Positions 32,029-41,979 of a stretch of DNA of 64,000 nucleotides are shown piece by piece. This DNA comes from JAUIAI01 sp050633665 (GTDB lineage: Bacteria; Pseudomonadota; Gammaproteobacteria; Burkholderiales; Burkholderiaceae_E), in contig JBOEGY010000008.1 of the NCBI GenBank assembly GCA_050633665.1, positions 248,001-312,000 on the forward strand, written 5' to 3'. Both the position numbers and the translations under genes were made by a program. The first letter of the stretch is position 1. Each line of letters begins with the position of its first letter. The notes under the pieces are model-generated. The model ran no database searches, had not been told where the DNA came from, and saw only the letters and a program-made list of their open reading frames with translations.

Positions 32029-33371
32029 TAGTTCACCGCGTTAACGTAGAGATTAGACAACTCAATTTGCCCTGCCGCCGTGCTGGACACCTCAAAGGTA
32101 AATTCCCGCGCTGTCCCTAGTCGGTTCCACTGAATCCGCTTCGGCGGCGCTGGCGTCAACGACAGGTAAGATCCCCAGGTTTCCCCTCCGTCTCGGGACA
32201 CCCGCAAACGGATGTTTGAGCATCCATTAACGTCAGCCCGCAGAGAGTCAACCGTAAATCGGTCAAAGTCCTTTGAGACCAAGTGATCCAATGTCAGTGT
32301 TCGCGGAATATCCGATTCTCCGGCGTAATCCTGAATCGAAAATATTGTGTTTGTGTCAACTGATGCGCCATATAAGGTCGTATCCACCTGGAGGAAATTC
32401 CCAACGCCGAACAGGTCAGAATCGTTTGTAATCTCAGTCCACACCATTAGTTCAATATCAAGCCACCAGGTTGACGTTCCGTCGCCGGTAAACAAATACA
32501 GACCCAAATACGAGCGCCCGTTGATCTGAAATCCGTCAATACGAACCTCGTTCAGCCCGGAACGTTGGATGATTCTGTCAATGTCCGGGTTGCTCACCTT
32601 GACCGGCTCATACCCACTCAAAAGATAAAGCGACGTGTCGCCTTTTGGGTCATAGCCAAAGAAAAACAGCGCCCCGCCTGCCTCGGCCACCGCTGAGGCA
32701 TATCTAATGCCGTAGTTCGCTGTGACCGCCGTTATCGGCGCAAACGGATTATTGCTGTCGCCGGTTGGCTGCCAAAATTCAATAGAGCTAGAGCCAAACA
32801 GCACCAGCATATCTCTGTGGACCCGCAGCGCGACAGACCAGTCAGACGATTGCTGTACTGTCGCGAAATCCAAATCCTCCCAGGTGTAACCGTCCTGCGA
32901 GTAATAAAGCCGTGATTCAACCTCGGTCAATGCAACGAAATAACCGGCCAGGTAACCCACACCACAGCAGTTATTGAATGTCGTCACGCTTTGAACGAGT
33001 GCTTGTCCAATCTCATTCAGATAGACCTTGTCCATATCCGTGACGATAATTCGCGTCGAATTAGCCGCAAAGTAGGCGTCCTTTGCGTTGCCAACCGTGA
33101 AGGCCACCAACTGAGATCCGTTTTGCTCGTACAACCCGACATTGGTCGCGATATACATCTGCCGGTCGCTCGGGTTTAGGAACATCCGGCGCACCTCTTG
33201 CCCCACCGGCAGCGTTATTGACGACGCCGACGTGGACGGAGTGAATCGAGCAATAACAGACGACTTCTCCCCGCCTGGCCTTGGCTCGTAAATGAAATTT
33301 TTTGCCCCGCGGACAGTGATATTGGCGCTGACGTTGCCGCCAACTGCCTGCCCTATCATGGGAATATTCAT
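32028..33371 (-). CDS. packaged DNA stabilization protein, P22 gp10-like tail hub
   Basis: A 447-aa beta-propeller-like protein. The start MIGQAVGGNVSANITVRG and the stretches FLNPSDRQMYIAT and DMLVLFGSSSIEFWQPTGD match the P22 gp10 style (hub proteins that close the portal channel after packaging). It follows the gp4-like gene, as in P22, with a four-base overlap. Confidence 0.75.
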   Translation of the reverse strand: MNIPMIGQAVGGNVSANITVRGAKNFIYEPRPGGEKSSVIARFTPSTSASSITLPVGQEVRRMFLNPSDRQMYIATNVGLYEQNGSQLVAFTVGNAKDAYFAANSTRIIVTDMDKVYLNEIGQALVQSVTTFNNCCGVGYLAGYFVALTEVESRLYYSQDGYTWEDLDFATVQQSSDWSVALRVHRDMLVLFGSSSIEFWQPTGDSNNPFAPITAVTANYGIRYASAVAEAGGALFFFGYDPKGDTSLYLLSGYEPVKVSNPDIDRIIQRSGLNEVRIDGFQINGRSYLGLYLFTGDGTSTWWLDIELMVWTEITNDSDLFGVGNFLQVDTTLYGASVDTNTIFSIQDYAGESDIPRTLTLDHLVSKDFDRFTVDSLRADVNGCSNIRLRVSRDGGETWGSYLSLTPAPPKRIQWNRLGTAREFTFEVSSTAAGQIELSNLYVNAVN

Positions 33372-33787
33372 GAGTTAGAAAAAAAAGCGCTCCGATTCTG
33401 ACCGAGCATCGCCGCATCAGAAACCGTCGCCGCCTTTTCCTCGTTATGGTGAAGCCGTTTCCATGAGTGCATGACACCTCGCATCCGACGAACAACTAAC
33501 ACCGGAGTCTCTACGCCGTACTCCGGCGCAATCCGGTTAGATAGGTGCGTTGTCAGCAACTCGGGGAGCATGTCATTCATGGAAACGCCCGTTGCCCCGT
33601 CCGGAAACGTAGGCAGCGGGTTGTCCGTGCTACTCATCAAGGCAGAGCCAGACCACGCCCCGAGCATTGAAACCAATGCGTCGTAACCGTGGGTTAGCTC
33701 TTGAGCCGTTGGCGACTCGTCAGCGCCGTACACACGCAATAAGCGCAGTGCAGTGCTGACGATATCGTCTGATGATTTAGTTATCAC
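33368..33787 (-). CDS. head-tail adaptor, P22 gp4-like
   Basis: A 139-aa helical protein (DDIVSTALRLLRVYGADE, then YDALVSMLGAW and MLPELLTTHLSNRIAPEYG) like the P22 gp4 tail accessory factor family that binds below the portal. The order coat, gp4-like, gp10-like agrees with P22. It overlaps both neighbours by ATGA. Confidence 0.7.
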   Translation of the reverse strand: MITKSSDDIVSTALRLLRVYGADESPTAQELTHGYDALVSMLGAWSGSALMSSTDNPLPTFPDGATGVSMNDMLPELLTTHLSNRIAPEYGVETPVLVVRRMRGVMHSWKRLHHNEEKAATVSDAAMLGQNRSAFFSNS

Positions 33788-35007
33788 GAATTGACAACCG
33801 AGCCCCAGGTGGGGTACATCGTGCCAAACCCATAAAGCACGTCAATCCGGCATGGCAAAACGTCGTCGGTAATGCTGTAATCACGAACGATCCGTAGGCT
33901 AATCCCTTCGTGATTCTGCCGGGACGCCATATCAACACCTGACGGAATTTCAAGGTCAGCCGTCGCAAACTGGAAGGTGTCCTTGCTGTAGGCAAGGCCC
34001 TGCAAGTACGACTCGCTTGCCGTGCCGACCCAGGTAATAGCGTCATCCGCTGCCGGCGCTTTGCTCATATTTTGACGGCCGCCCGCCGTAGCTACAGTGT
34101 CATCAAAATACATCGGCGGATAAACCTCAAGGGTGGCCAAGCCGCCGGCGGTACTGGTAGCGTCGGCAGTTACAACGAAGTTTTTCAGAACGGAGCGCGG
34201 GGCCTTGGTTTCCTGGTGGATATCGTAGACACCGGCAATCGTGAATCGCTCACCCTTCTTGATGGTTTTCGCGTTACCCATCGTTTTCAGAGTGATCGAG
34301 GTCGTTCCATTGGTCGCCACGTTGGCATTAACCGCCGTTCCTGTGAACGTATGATCGCCGTTGGTCTGCGTATGGGTGTACTCTGATTCGCCCCAATCAA
34401 AACCAACTGCGCGACCCATAGCGCCCTCTCGGTATTGACTACCAAGCTCTTTTTGGTCGTTAAACAACCCTTTCAGCCCTTCGACAATTTCAGCGCTCAT
34501 CCGAGAGTTGATTTGCATATTGCGGCCAGATTTAGAAGCAAGCGCCTCATTCATTAAGGTTCGCGCACTGAGATAGGTAGCCAATTTGTTCGGAATGGTT
34601 CCCGCCGTGCCAACAAAATTGTTAAGCGACTTGGTCGCCCGTGCAACACAGTCTTCTTCGATTTTGGCCGCGAGCGCCGATGCGGCAGAGTCAATATAGC
34701 GCTCTGAGAACCGATCAATATCAAGCGCCAAATCCTGGGTGCTAAATTGCCAAGCGATGTGCTTTCGCGAGTCAATTTTCATCGTGGTTTTTTCTTCAAC
34801 CGCGTCTTGAAGAACCATCGTTGCGCCGTCCGATGCAACAAACTGAACGGGCTTCCTGACTCTCAGCGTGTCGCCGATTTTCGCGCCTGACTTGGCGAAA
34901 CTTGAATCGTAGTCTTTGTTTACGGTGCCCACGAAAGAAAGTTTTTCATGCAGGCGCATGAGCAATTCTTGCGTGATCTGATCAATAGTGAGGTTTACGT
35001 TAGCCAT
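33784..35007 (-). CDS. major capsid protein, P22 coat family
   Basis: A 407-aa coat protein of the P22 gp5 family. The N-terminal helix region (ITQELLMRLHEKLSFVGTV) is followed by SGAKIGDTLRVRKP, and a long insertion-like domain lies at about 200-320. The C-terminus LRIVRDYSITDDVLPCRID, then YGFGTMYPTWG, is the family hallmark. It follows the scaffold gene by five bases. The length (P22: 430) is normal. Confidence 0.88.
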   Translation of the reverse strand: MANVNLTIDQITQELLMRLHEKLSFVGTVNKDYDSSFAKSGAKIGDTLRVRKPVQFVASDGATMVLQDAVEEKTTMKIDSRKHIAWQFSTQDLALDIDRFSERYIDSAASALAAKIEEDCVARATKSLNNFVGTAGTIPNKLATYLSARTLMNEALASKSGRNMQINSRMSAEIVEGLKGLFNDQKELGSQYREGAMGRAVGFDWGESEYTHTQTNGDHTFTGTAVNANVATNGTTSITLKTMGNAKTIKKGERFTIAGVYDIHQETKAPRSVLKNFVVTADATSTAGGLATLEVYPPMYFDDTVATAGGRQNMSKAPAADDAITWVGTASESYLQGLAYSKDTFQFATADLEIPSGVDMASRQNHEGISLRIVRDYSITDDVLPCRIDVLYGFGTMYPTWGSVVNS

Positions 35008-35012
35008 GATTT

Positions 35013-35876
35013 TTATCCAAATCGTTGTTTATTTCGGAGCTTCACGTAATCGGCCATATTCGTCGCCGATGCAGGGTCGAGCGCATTAGGATTGCCCGCG
35101 CCTGCAATTGGTGACGTTTGTTTGGTTGCGGCTGATTTCGTTCGGCTTTTAATAAACGCGGCGGCCTTGCCTTCAAGTCGGCCCACGGCGAGCGCAGCCT
35201 CTACAGGGTCGTTGCCGACCTGCATTTCGAGGGTTGCTAACTCTTGTGGGTGGCTTGCCAGGTAATACGCCACGTCCGGTCCTTTTTCGGATCGAAGCAG
35301 AGCGTTTCCAGTAGCCAACGGGTTTGATAGCTGCATACGCTTCATTGCGTCATCAACATCCGGCAATTCCGCTGCTAGGGCCTCGACCCCTGACTGGAAA
35401 TTAACCGCCCGTTTGGTATGTGCATCCCGCGCTGTACGCTCGTTTTCCTGCGCTAAACGGTCTTTTTCCGCTTTGCTTAGGACGTCGCGTGTCGCTCGCT
35501 CTGCCACATACCGCGCCTTTGCGTCTTGATATTCATCCCAGGTCTTAAAGTCCGATTCGCTCGGGGCCTTATCCTGGTCGGTTTCGCTAGGTGCGCTCTG
35601 TGCATTTAGCCGCGCTTCGAGTTCAGAGTTCTTTTGTTCTAACTCTGCTGCTCGCTGCTTGGCTTCTTCTCTGCTTTGAACCAGTTTGCCAATGCGTTGC
35701 TTGTAACCGCCGCGTTTAGAGTCGGATTGACCCTCTGACGATTCGTCGCTCTGCGTTTGGTTATCGCTATCTGGCTGCGATAGGGCCGAACCTGCCGAGG
35801 ATTCATTATCTGGCTGTTCAGCGGTTTCCAGCGCAGTGGGTGCGCTGTCGGTGGCTGCTACCTCTGGTGTACTCAT
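35013..35876 (-). CDS. scaffolding protein, P22 gp8-like
   Basis: A 287-aa, highly charged, coiled-coil protein just before coat. An acidic, Ser-rich N-terminus (residues 10-60) is followed by a coil (KLVQSREEAKQRAAELEQKN) and a C-terminal basic helix ending ADYVKLRNKQRFG, the coat-binding type. The start at 35876 is preferred; the frame extends nine codons upstream across the terminator hairpin. The role is to guide procapsid assembly and leave afterwards. Confidence 0.75.
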   Translation of the reverse strand: MSTPEVAATDSAPTALETAEQPDNESSAGSALSQPDSDNQTQSDESSEGQSDSKRGGYKQRIGKLVQSREEAKQRAAELEQKNSELEARLNAQSAPSETDQDKAPSESDFKTWDEYQDAKARYVAERATRDVLSKAEKDRLAQENERTARDAHTKRAVNFQSGVEALAAELPDVDDAMKRMQLSNPLATGNALLRSEKGPDVAYYLASHPQELATLEMQVGNDPVEAALAVGRLEGKAAAFIKSRTKSAATKQTSPIAGAGNPNALDPASATNMADYVKLRNKQRFG

Positions 35877-35886
35877 TTTATACCCA

Positions 35887-35911
35887 TAAAAAAAGCCCCA
35901 CAAGGGGGCTG
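35887..35911 (-). terminator. rho-independent terminator inside the late operon
   Basis: On the minus strand, AGCCCC (35910-35905), loop CTTGT, GGGGCT (35899-35894), then seven T. It lies just after the 704-aa gene and just before the scaffold start. It would stop the two extra genes from running on, or cut the late operon unless antitermination acts. Confidence 0.75.
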
Positions 35912-35935
35912 TTAATAAAACTACCTAATACTCCG

Positions 35936-38050
35936 TTACTGCAACATTCGGTCAATCGCCTGCATCTGTTGGTTAGATTTTTCTGACTCTTTTTGCGCGA
36001 TTTGCGCAATAGCTTCAAGCGCTTTCTGCGTCCCGGCATCTAGCGGCTCGGGTCTTGCTGGCGGCATGTAGGGCTGTTCAATTACAGGCTGTGGCACGGC
36101 AAACAATTGCGCGAGCAGATTGGCCGCAAAAAGCTCATCGGCAATATCTTGGCCCACCTCCGCAACAGTCGGCGGCGGGGTCGTTTCGGCTTTCGCTTTA
36201 GGCTTGGGCGCTGGACTTGATGGCTGCATTGCCGCTTTTGCACTCGCCCAGGTCGGGCCGTTACTAACCGACTCCGCCGGCACTGACATAAGCAGCACAA
36301 TAGACGAGCGTGGCGACGACTCGGCCCAAACGTCGTAATTAGCAGCGGGGATAATGGCCTCGAAACGTGCGTAACCAGCCGAGTCACTACTGACAGGGCC
36401 TAGTGTGGTTGTCGTATCCGTGCCCTTGTCAGTGTATTTAAGCGTAACGGCTTCGCCGGCTATCGCTTCCCCGTATTGATCCAGAACCCGCGCCTCAAAC
36501 TCAACCGTGTCACCCGCAGCGGGGAAGGCAGGGGTCGTTCGCAAACCTATCAAGGTCTTAACGGGCGGCTCAAGCGTCAGGGTTACAGTCGCCGTCTCGG
36601 TCGTTGACGTAAGATCATCTGAAAACGCTTGCGCTGAGAACTCGCCGACGTTTTGCGCAACCCTGGAAAAAACGTATTGCCCGAGAAGATTGGTCGTAAA
36701 CGGACCATAACTGACCGTCGCCCCGTCGGTTACCTCTACGCCGACCTCTTGGCCCTGCATCGGGTTACCTTCTTGATCCAGAACCGTAACCGTTAGCTGA
36801 ATATTCTGTCCAACCTGCGCTGCGCTAACATTAAGCCCGAGCGTCAGACTGGTTTTAACTGGCGTTTCGCCATCGGGCAGGATGTTAAATTGACGCGGAC
36901 CTGTGACCTGGCTATAAAGCATGGCCTCATACTGCCGGAACGACGCAATATGCGATCCAGCAGGCAAGTCCACATCAACAGTCCAATCTCCATTGGAGTC
37001 AACTGTCGGCCCTAGTGTCGCCTCCCCGTCTACTGTGTATTCAATGACCGCGCCAACATCGCCCGTGCCGGCGAACGTCACCGGAGACAATGTGTCTGCA
37101 ATTGCGTCAACAGCCGGCGAGGTCGGATAAACAATTGTTGAGCCTCGCGCCTTGATTGTCGGGGATTCAACACTAGTCGCTTCAACGACTAGATTTCCTG
37201 CGTCCGTGGTCGTTACATCGCCGGACGAATCAATCGTTCCTGAACCCTCAATAATCGCCCAGGTAACCCCTGAACTAGAGCCCTGGATTACCTCAGTGAA
37301 ATAAGCAACCTCCCCAACGACAACCGATGTTTCTTCCGGATTAACGGAAAGCAAAATCGACGGCAACTCGCCTACCACATCAAAAGATCCGGTATTTGTC
37401 TGTGGCAACTCATCAGCCACAAAATTCACATACATCAGCCGGTCGCCCGCATCGGCGGCGGGGTTTGATGGGTTGTAGTCCTTGAGGTTGTACGAAAACG
37501 ATGAAACCGGGCCTTGCGCGACGTTTCGACACCGAACACCAAGCCACATACCCCCGGACGCGCTAGTGTATTGCGCAAGGTCGGCATCCTCAGAGAATCC
37601 AGCTAGATTCTCTACTGATCTAGGGTAGTCGGCCGACAACTCAATGAGATACTGCCTGCCGTTCGGCCCACTGGATTGAAGCGCTGGGATAGTCCTTGTG
37701 GGGTCATAACTGGAGTCGGTTGATATTTGCGGCGTTCCGACCAAACCCTGAACCGAGGCGCACCAATAATTACCCTGTACGTCGTCACCATACGAAAGCG
37801 CTACAGTAGACGCGGAAACGGCGGAACCAAGCGTTTGAACATAAACCGTCAGTCGGTTTGATCCAAGAACTAGCGTGTCCGCAATCTCAAACCCGGCAAT
37901 CGCGGCTGGCTGGACGCCTGCCCCTGGGTATGTGCCAATCGCCAGTATCCGTCTATCACTAGCGTTCCCGGCAGGCAGGTTAATGCTAGGCGTGTCACTA
38001 GGCGGGTCCCAAATATCCGCCGTTTGATTGCGCGTAAATACCTGAGCCAT
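35936..38050 (-). CDS. 704-aa phage protein with Ig-like domains
   Basis: A large beta-rich protein inserted between portal and scaffold. Residues 1-215 form an N-terminal domain without relatives I know. From about 230 there are bacterial Ig-like repeats: LSVNPEETSVVVGEVAYFT, then LTLGLNVSAAQVGQNIQLTV (Big_1 type), and LIGLRTTPAFPAAGDTVEFEA. A proline-rich linker near 625 and a helical C-terminus with QKALEAIAQIAQKESEK follow. Ig-like domains on virions usually decorate the capsid or bind surface sugars. No capsid-anchoring motif is visible. It lies two bases after the 1308-aa gene, and its own terminator follows. Confidence 0.65.
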   Translation of the reverse strand: MAQVFTRNQTADIWDPPSDTPSINLPAGNASDRRILAIGTYPGAGVQPAAIAGFEIADTLVLGSNRLTVYVQTLGSAVSASTVALSYGDDVQGNYWCASVQGLVGTPQISTDSSYDPTRTIPALQSSGPNGRQYLIELSADYPRSVENLAGFSEDADLAQYTSASGGMWLGVRCRNVAQGPVSSFSYNLKDYNPSNPAADAGDRLMYVNFVADELPQTNTGSFDVVGELPSILLSVNPEETSVVVGEVAYFTEVIQGSSSGVTWAIIEGSGTIDSSGDVTTTDAGNLVVEATSVESPTIKARGSTIVYPTSPAVDAIADTLSPVTFAGTGDVGAVIEYTVDGEATLGPTVDSNGDWTVDVDLPAGSHIASFRQYEAMLYSQVTGPRQFNILPDGETPVKTSLTLGLNVSAAQVGQNIQLTVTVLDQEGNPMQGQEVGVEVTDGATVSYGPFTTNLLGQYVFSRVAQNVGEFSAQAFSDDLTSTTETATVTLTLEPPVKTLIGLRTTPAFPAAGDTVEFEARVLDQYGEAIAGEAVTLKYTDKGTDTTTTLGPVSSDSAGYARFEAIIPAANYDVWAESSPRSSIVLLMSVPAESVSNGPTWASAKAAMQPSSPAPKPKAKAETTPPPTVAEVGQDIADELFAANLLAQLFAVPQPVIEQPYMPPARPEPLDAGTQKALEAIAQIAQKESEKSNQQMQAIDRMLQ

Positions 38051-38052
38051 GA

Positions 38053-41000
38053 TTAAGCCGTCATAATTAGTTGGTCCTCAAACTCAACCCAAATCGTTCC
38101 ATCGCTGTACTCATACGCCTGCCGCACTACACGGCCCACCGCTTGGTTTGCCTCTTGCGCTTTGGATGAGAGCAAAGCATTTTCCGACGGGGCTCCGTAT
38201 GTTTGCCGGCCTTTCGGGTCGCCGTTCGCCGTCGCGTATGGGATATCTTGATAATGGGTGATCCCGACGACTTTGTTTCTGGACGCGTTGCCGGCCATGA
38301 TTAGCGTTGTACGGAGAAGGTTGCGCCCGAGGGTTTCATATCCATTGCCGGTGTTATCAATGGCGTACCCGCCTGAGCCGAAGCCGTCCAACTCACCCGC
38401 CCCGTTTTCGTGGCCCGTCTCGTTCATGTGAATAGGCATGTCATTCAACTCGGGGCGGCCCAGGTGTTCTGCCAGCCACGCTAGCTGTCCCCTATATCCG
38501 TCAATCTCTGTCTGGCAGCGTCGCGGGTCATACCCGAACAGGTACGGATGAATCAACAGCAGGTCGATATGGTCGATCCCTATCCCGCCCGCCAGATCAT
38601 CTGACAACGCCCACGCCTGGAACATTGATAAATCCCAGCTCGGGTCATCTAGTGTTCGGCCCTGCGAGTTGCCTTCCCATCCACCAACAGCGACTAACAC
38701 ACCAGCCGGGGCCGCTTCCTTGCAGGCTCGGACTCCGGCCGCAAACTCCTGCATTGTTTGCAAATTGAAAGCCTGCGGGCCTCCTTGTCCTTGGTTGTTC
38801 GGCGCATACGGGTTATCCCACCAGCGCCCATCATTTACTGAGATGCCTGCGAACTTCTGTTCGTTCCCGTACTCGATAATCGGGAACGTCGCCTTGGTGT
38901 ACCCGGCACCAGGCTCGCCGCCAGGCCCGAGTTCAGCAACCGGCCGGTAAACCCACCGGATGTACTCTCGGATGTATTCCAGATTTTCAACCGGATGCGC
39001 CCCGTAAGGGAATGAGGGGTAACGGGTTACGCCATGAATCTGATTGTATTGATTCTCCGGTCCGTACCTGTTTTGTATGTCCTGAATATGTGCCGCAGAC
39101 ACCTGCCACTTCGCAAACATATAGATCGGCAGGAATTTGGGGCAGCTATTATTTGCCTGCGCCCGCTCGTCAAATCGCGCCTTGTCGTATTGATGGCGGC
39201 CTGCTCGGCAAATGCGGCCGGTAAACATGCCGCCATCATCAAGATTGTCCACAGCCCGGTCATCATGCAGTCGCTGAGATAGCACCGCAAACCCAGGGTT
39301 AGAGACAGTACCCCATTGATGCCAGCCAACGCCCATGCGTCCAATGATGTACGGCGCGTCCGTTGGGGCCATTAGCGTTCTAACCGCATTAGCCGGTGGC
39401 GTTGACGGCGTATAAAGCGGGCTCGGTGTGGTGTACTCACCCAACGGGGATACAGAATAAACAATCCCGCCGTCGTCAACCTGCGTTTCAGTAAACGGAG
39501 GCGGGTTTGCGGTCAATTGAGCCTGGGTAATTACGCCCGACTCGTCCCGAGTGTCCATCCGCGACGGGTCGAGCTCCAATGTCATGAAATTGAACGCCTG
39601 CCAGTCTCGCGTCAAAACCTTCGACCGGCTCAATCCAAGGCCAGGGTTAGGCGTCTGTCCGAATTCGTGCGTCGTCTCAGGGTAATAATCCGCCCCGGTC
39701 TGCAACAAAATCTCTGCGTCCTCGATATCATCAACGCCGTTCACATCCCAAAGGCGATATCGAGCCTGGTAGGTATGCCAAACCGCTCCTACCCTGGCGA
39801 CAATATTGCCAATGTCAATCCGCTTTGGCGACCACTCACCATGAGGCAGGACCGTCTGATTGGTTGGGAATAGCGCTACAGTCGTATTGTTCTCGCCGGC
39901 TTTGGTCGAGATGACACCGTTGTTATACCCGAACGGCTTTTTATTGAATGGATACCAAATGGAGCCGGCAGACGAGCCAATCAGCGCCCACTTCCCGGTC
40001 ACTTTGTCGATATACCAAAGCTCATGGTTCCGCGTCTCAATGGCCGCGTTGGTGGCGCTATGGTTTGGCGTTTCAAACCCGAACATCCACGCGGTTATCG
40101 CGTTCCAGTAGTCGCCATCCTTAATACTGGCATCGTATGCGGGATTGTCGTGCCACCAGTCCGGCGCTGCCGACCCCTTTGGCGCACCCATCGCAATCTG
40201 CGCCGGGTTCGGGTTGTCCATCCAGCGGAATGTATTGTCGTTGGCTTGCGCGACGCCCTCAATCACCCCGTCATTATTGCCGGTCATATCAGAAATGATC
40301 GTGGCGACGCTGTTGATTGTTTCGTATTGCGGCCCGGTAGGCGGCTCTACTGGCGGTTCGTATGAGCCACCTTTATCGTAGTTGCTGCCGACATAGGCAA
40401 GCGGCGCAAAATCTGTCCCAGCGGGCGGCGAACCCTGGTCCCCTGCCGCTAATGTCCCGCCCCAGGTCCGTAACCCCTCATGCCGTACAACACTCGTATA
40501 GGACGCCGGATTGTAAGGAACTGGCTCCCATGTTGTCATATCCAGCTCTGAGCCACTCGCTACCGGAGTATTCGCGTCGCCATCGCCGGCGTTGCCATAG
40601 GTGCCGTAACCGTCAGTGAAGTATAGGACTTTGGAGTTCGGGCCAACCGCGTAAAACAGATAGTGATTCTCATTGGTCACCACCGACGAGCCGCCCCAAA
40701 TTTGCGTCTTCGGGATATGAACCTCTTTCACCAGGACGCTCTCGGCATTCGCAGCGAGGGGCGCAATCAACTGCCGGTGCGCTGGGTTCGGGTCTAAATA
40801 CCGTTCGTCCCAATAAACCATGCACTTGTTAAATACGGCCCTGGCGGGCTGCTTGCCAACGCAGTTCATAACAAAGCCTTCATGGCCGCTACCTAGAACG
40901 ACGTTTTCGGCGATAAACTCGTTATAGCTGCCGCTCTCGGACTGCATCTGAATAACGTCAGCGTGCGGGCAGTCGCCAAGCGGCCCCCCGCCCGGCCCGC

Positions 41001-41979
41001 CGTCCACCTGGTTCGGCAAGTGTCCTCGATACCCCCTAATATTGCTGTTAATGAGGTAAATGTTCTTGTCGGCGTAGTCCTGCTCAACGGTCCGGCCGGT
41101 TACTGAATTGACAATGATCGCATCGCAGTTATGCCCTGCAATATCCATATCCACGCCCTCAATCAGCGTGGTATGAGTGGCCGAGATTTGCAGCATTGAT
41201 CCGCCAACTGGCCGAGGATATAGATTTGCGTACTGGATTCGGTCGCCATTGCTCGCGACGTTCGATAGCTCCCCGACACCCCCGCCAGGCGGAGTAATCA
41301 TTAGCCACTCGCCGCCGACCACCCAAACATTGCGCCAATTGAGCAATTTAATCGGGGTGTTTATAGTCAGGGCTGTGGCGTCTAACACCAGATCCAGGTA
41401 ATCCCCGGACTGAAACACCAGATAAGCATCTCCGGCCGGACTAATCGGCACAGGGTCGCCGGGCGGCAACTCCGAATAAGAGGCTAGATACGTGTCTAGC
41501 GTCGCCTGGTCGTCAATCGTCAGGGTTGTTGTAGGGTTGGAGAAGTCCGGGCGCTTATCGTCCGTGAAATAGGTGTTACGCCATGTGAACGGCAACAACA
41601 CATCGCCAAACCGGATAGTTACCTCGATTTCGTCGCCGGCGCTTACCGTCGCTGACCCGTTGGGGCCGGTGAATACGAACGCCCCATAGGGGAACTCAAC
41701 GTAAGACCCGCCCGCACCGATAATTTTGATGTAGTAATCGCTTGTCGGCACGCCGCCTGCACCAGTCTTGCCGGCCAATGCAACCTGATCGACCGCAAGA
41801 ACCGCCGCGCCCCACAGCGAACCGGAGAACGTGCCAGTCAGAATAGACGCGCCATTGGTTAGCTCAAACGTCAGCGTCCCATCGCCTAGCCTGGTGTCGA
41901 TTGCCGCCCGCTTTGCATCATCGGTCGATTCGGCAAATATAGCCGCGAGCGTCGTCGGATCAGCGGTCAGAGCGGGCAT
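38053..41979 (-). CDS. 1308-aa phage protein: beta-helix plus glycosidase-like TIM-barrel
   Basis: A giant, probably virion-associated protein. Residues 1-135 form a beta-rich start, about 190-470 a pectate-lyase-like parallel beta-helix (TTLIEGVDMDIAGHNCDAI, VLGSGHEGFVMNCVG), and about 870-1290 a clan GH-A-like barrel. In the barrel a candidate acid/base is Glu1040 in IIEYGNEQKF (Asn-Glu pair of strand 4) and a candidate nucleophile is Glu1187 in HMNETGHENG (strand 7), with HPYLFGYDP between. That pattern is like GH5/GH39/GH44-type enzymes; the family is unassigned. It stands directly after portal, overlapping it by one base, an abnormal place for a tail enzyme. Confidence 0.65.
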   Translation of the reverse strand: MPALTADPTTLAAIFAESTDDAKRAAIDTRLGDGTLTFELTNGASILTGTFSGSLWGAAVLAVDQVALAGKTGAGGVPTSDYYIKIIGAGGSYVEFPYGAFVFTGPNGSATVSAGDEIEVTIRFGDVLLPFTWRNTYFTDDKRPDFSNPTTTLTIDDQATLDTYLASYSELPPGDPVPISPAGDAYLVFQSGDYLDLVLDATALTINTPIKLLNWRNVWVVGGEWLMITPPGGGVGELSNVASNGDRIQYANLYPRPVGGSMLQISATHTTLIEGVDMDIAGHNCDAIIVNSVTGRTVEQDYADKNIYLINSNIRGYRGHLPNQVDGGPGGGPLGDCPHADVIQMQSESGSYNEFIAENVVLGSGHEGFVMNCVGKQPARAVFNKCMVYWDERYLDPNPAHRQLIAPLAANAESVLVKEVHIPKTQIWGGSSVVTNENHYLFYAVGPNSKVLYFTDGYGTYGNAGDGDANTPVASGSELDMTTWEPVPYNPASYTSVVRHEGLRTWGGTLAAGDQGSPPAGTDFAPLAYVGSNYDKGGSYEPPVEPPTGPQYETINSVATIISDMTGNNDGVIEGVAQANDNTFRWMDNPNPAQIAMGAPKGSAAPDWWHDNPAYDASIKDGDYWNAITAWMFGFETPNHSATNAAIETRNHELWYIDKVTGKWALIGSSAGSIWYPFNKKPFGYNNGVISTKAGENNTTVALFPTNQTVLPHGEWSPKRIDIGNIVARVGAVWHTYQARYRLWDVNGVDDIEDAEILLQTGADYYPETTHEFGQTPNPGLGLSRSKVLTRDWQAFNFMTLELDPSRMDTRDESGVITQAQLTANPPPFTETQVDDGGIVYSVSPLGEYTTPSPLYTPSTPPANAVRTLMAPTDAPYIIGRMGVGWHQWGTVSNPGFAVLSQRLHDDRAVDNLDDGGMFTGRICRAGRHQYDKARFDERAQANNSCPKFLPIYMFAKWQVSAAHIQDIQNRYGPENQYNQIHGVTRYPSFPYGAHPVENLEYIREYIRWVYRPVAELGPGGEPGAGYTKATFPIIEYGNEQKFAGISVNDGRWWDNPYAPNNQGQGGPQAFNLQTMQEFAAGVRACKEAAPAGVLVAVGGWEGNSQGRTLDDPSWDLSMFQAWALSDDLAGGIGIDHIDLLLIHPYLFGYDPRRCQTEIDGYRGQLAWLAEHLGRPELNDMPIHMNETGHENGAGELDGFGSGGYAIDNTGNGYETLGRNLLRTTLIMAGNASRNKVVGITHYQDIPYATANGDPKGRQTYGAPSENALLSSKAQEANQAVGRVVRQAYEYSDGTIWVEFEDQLIMTA

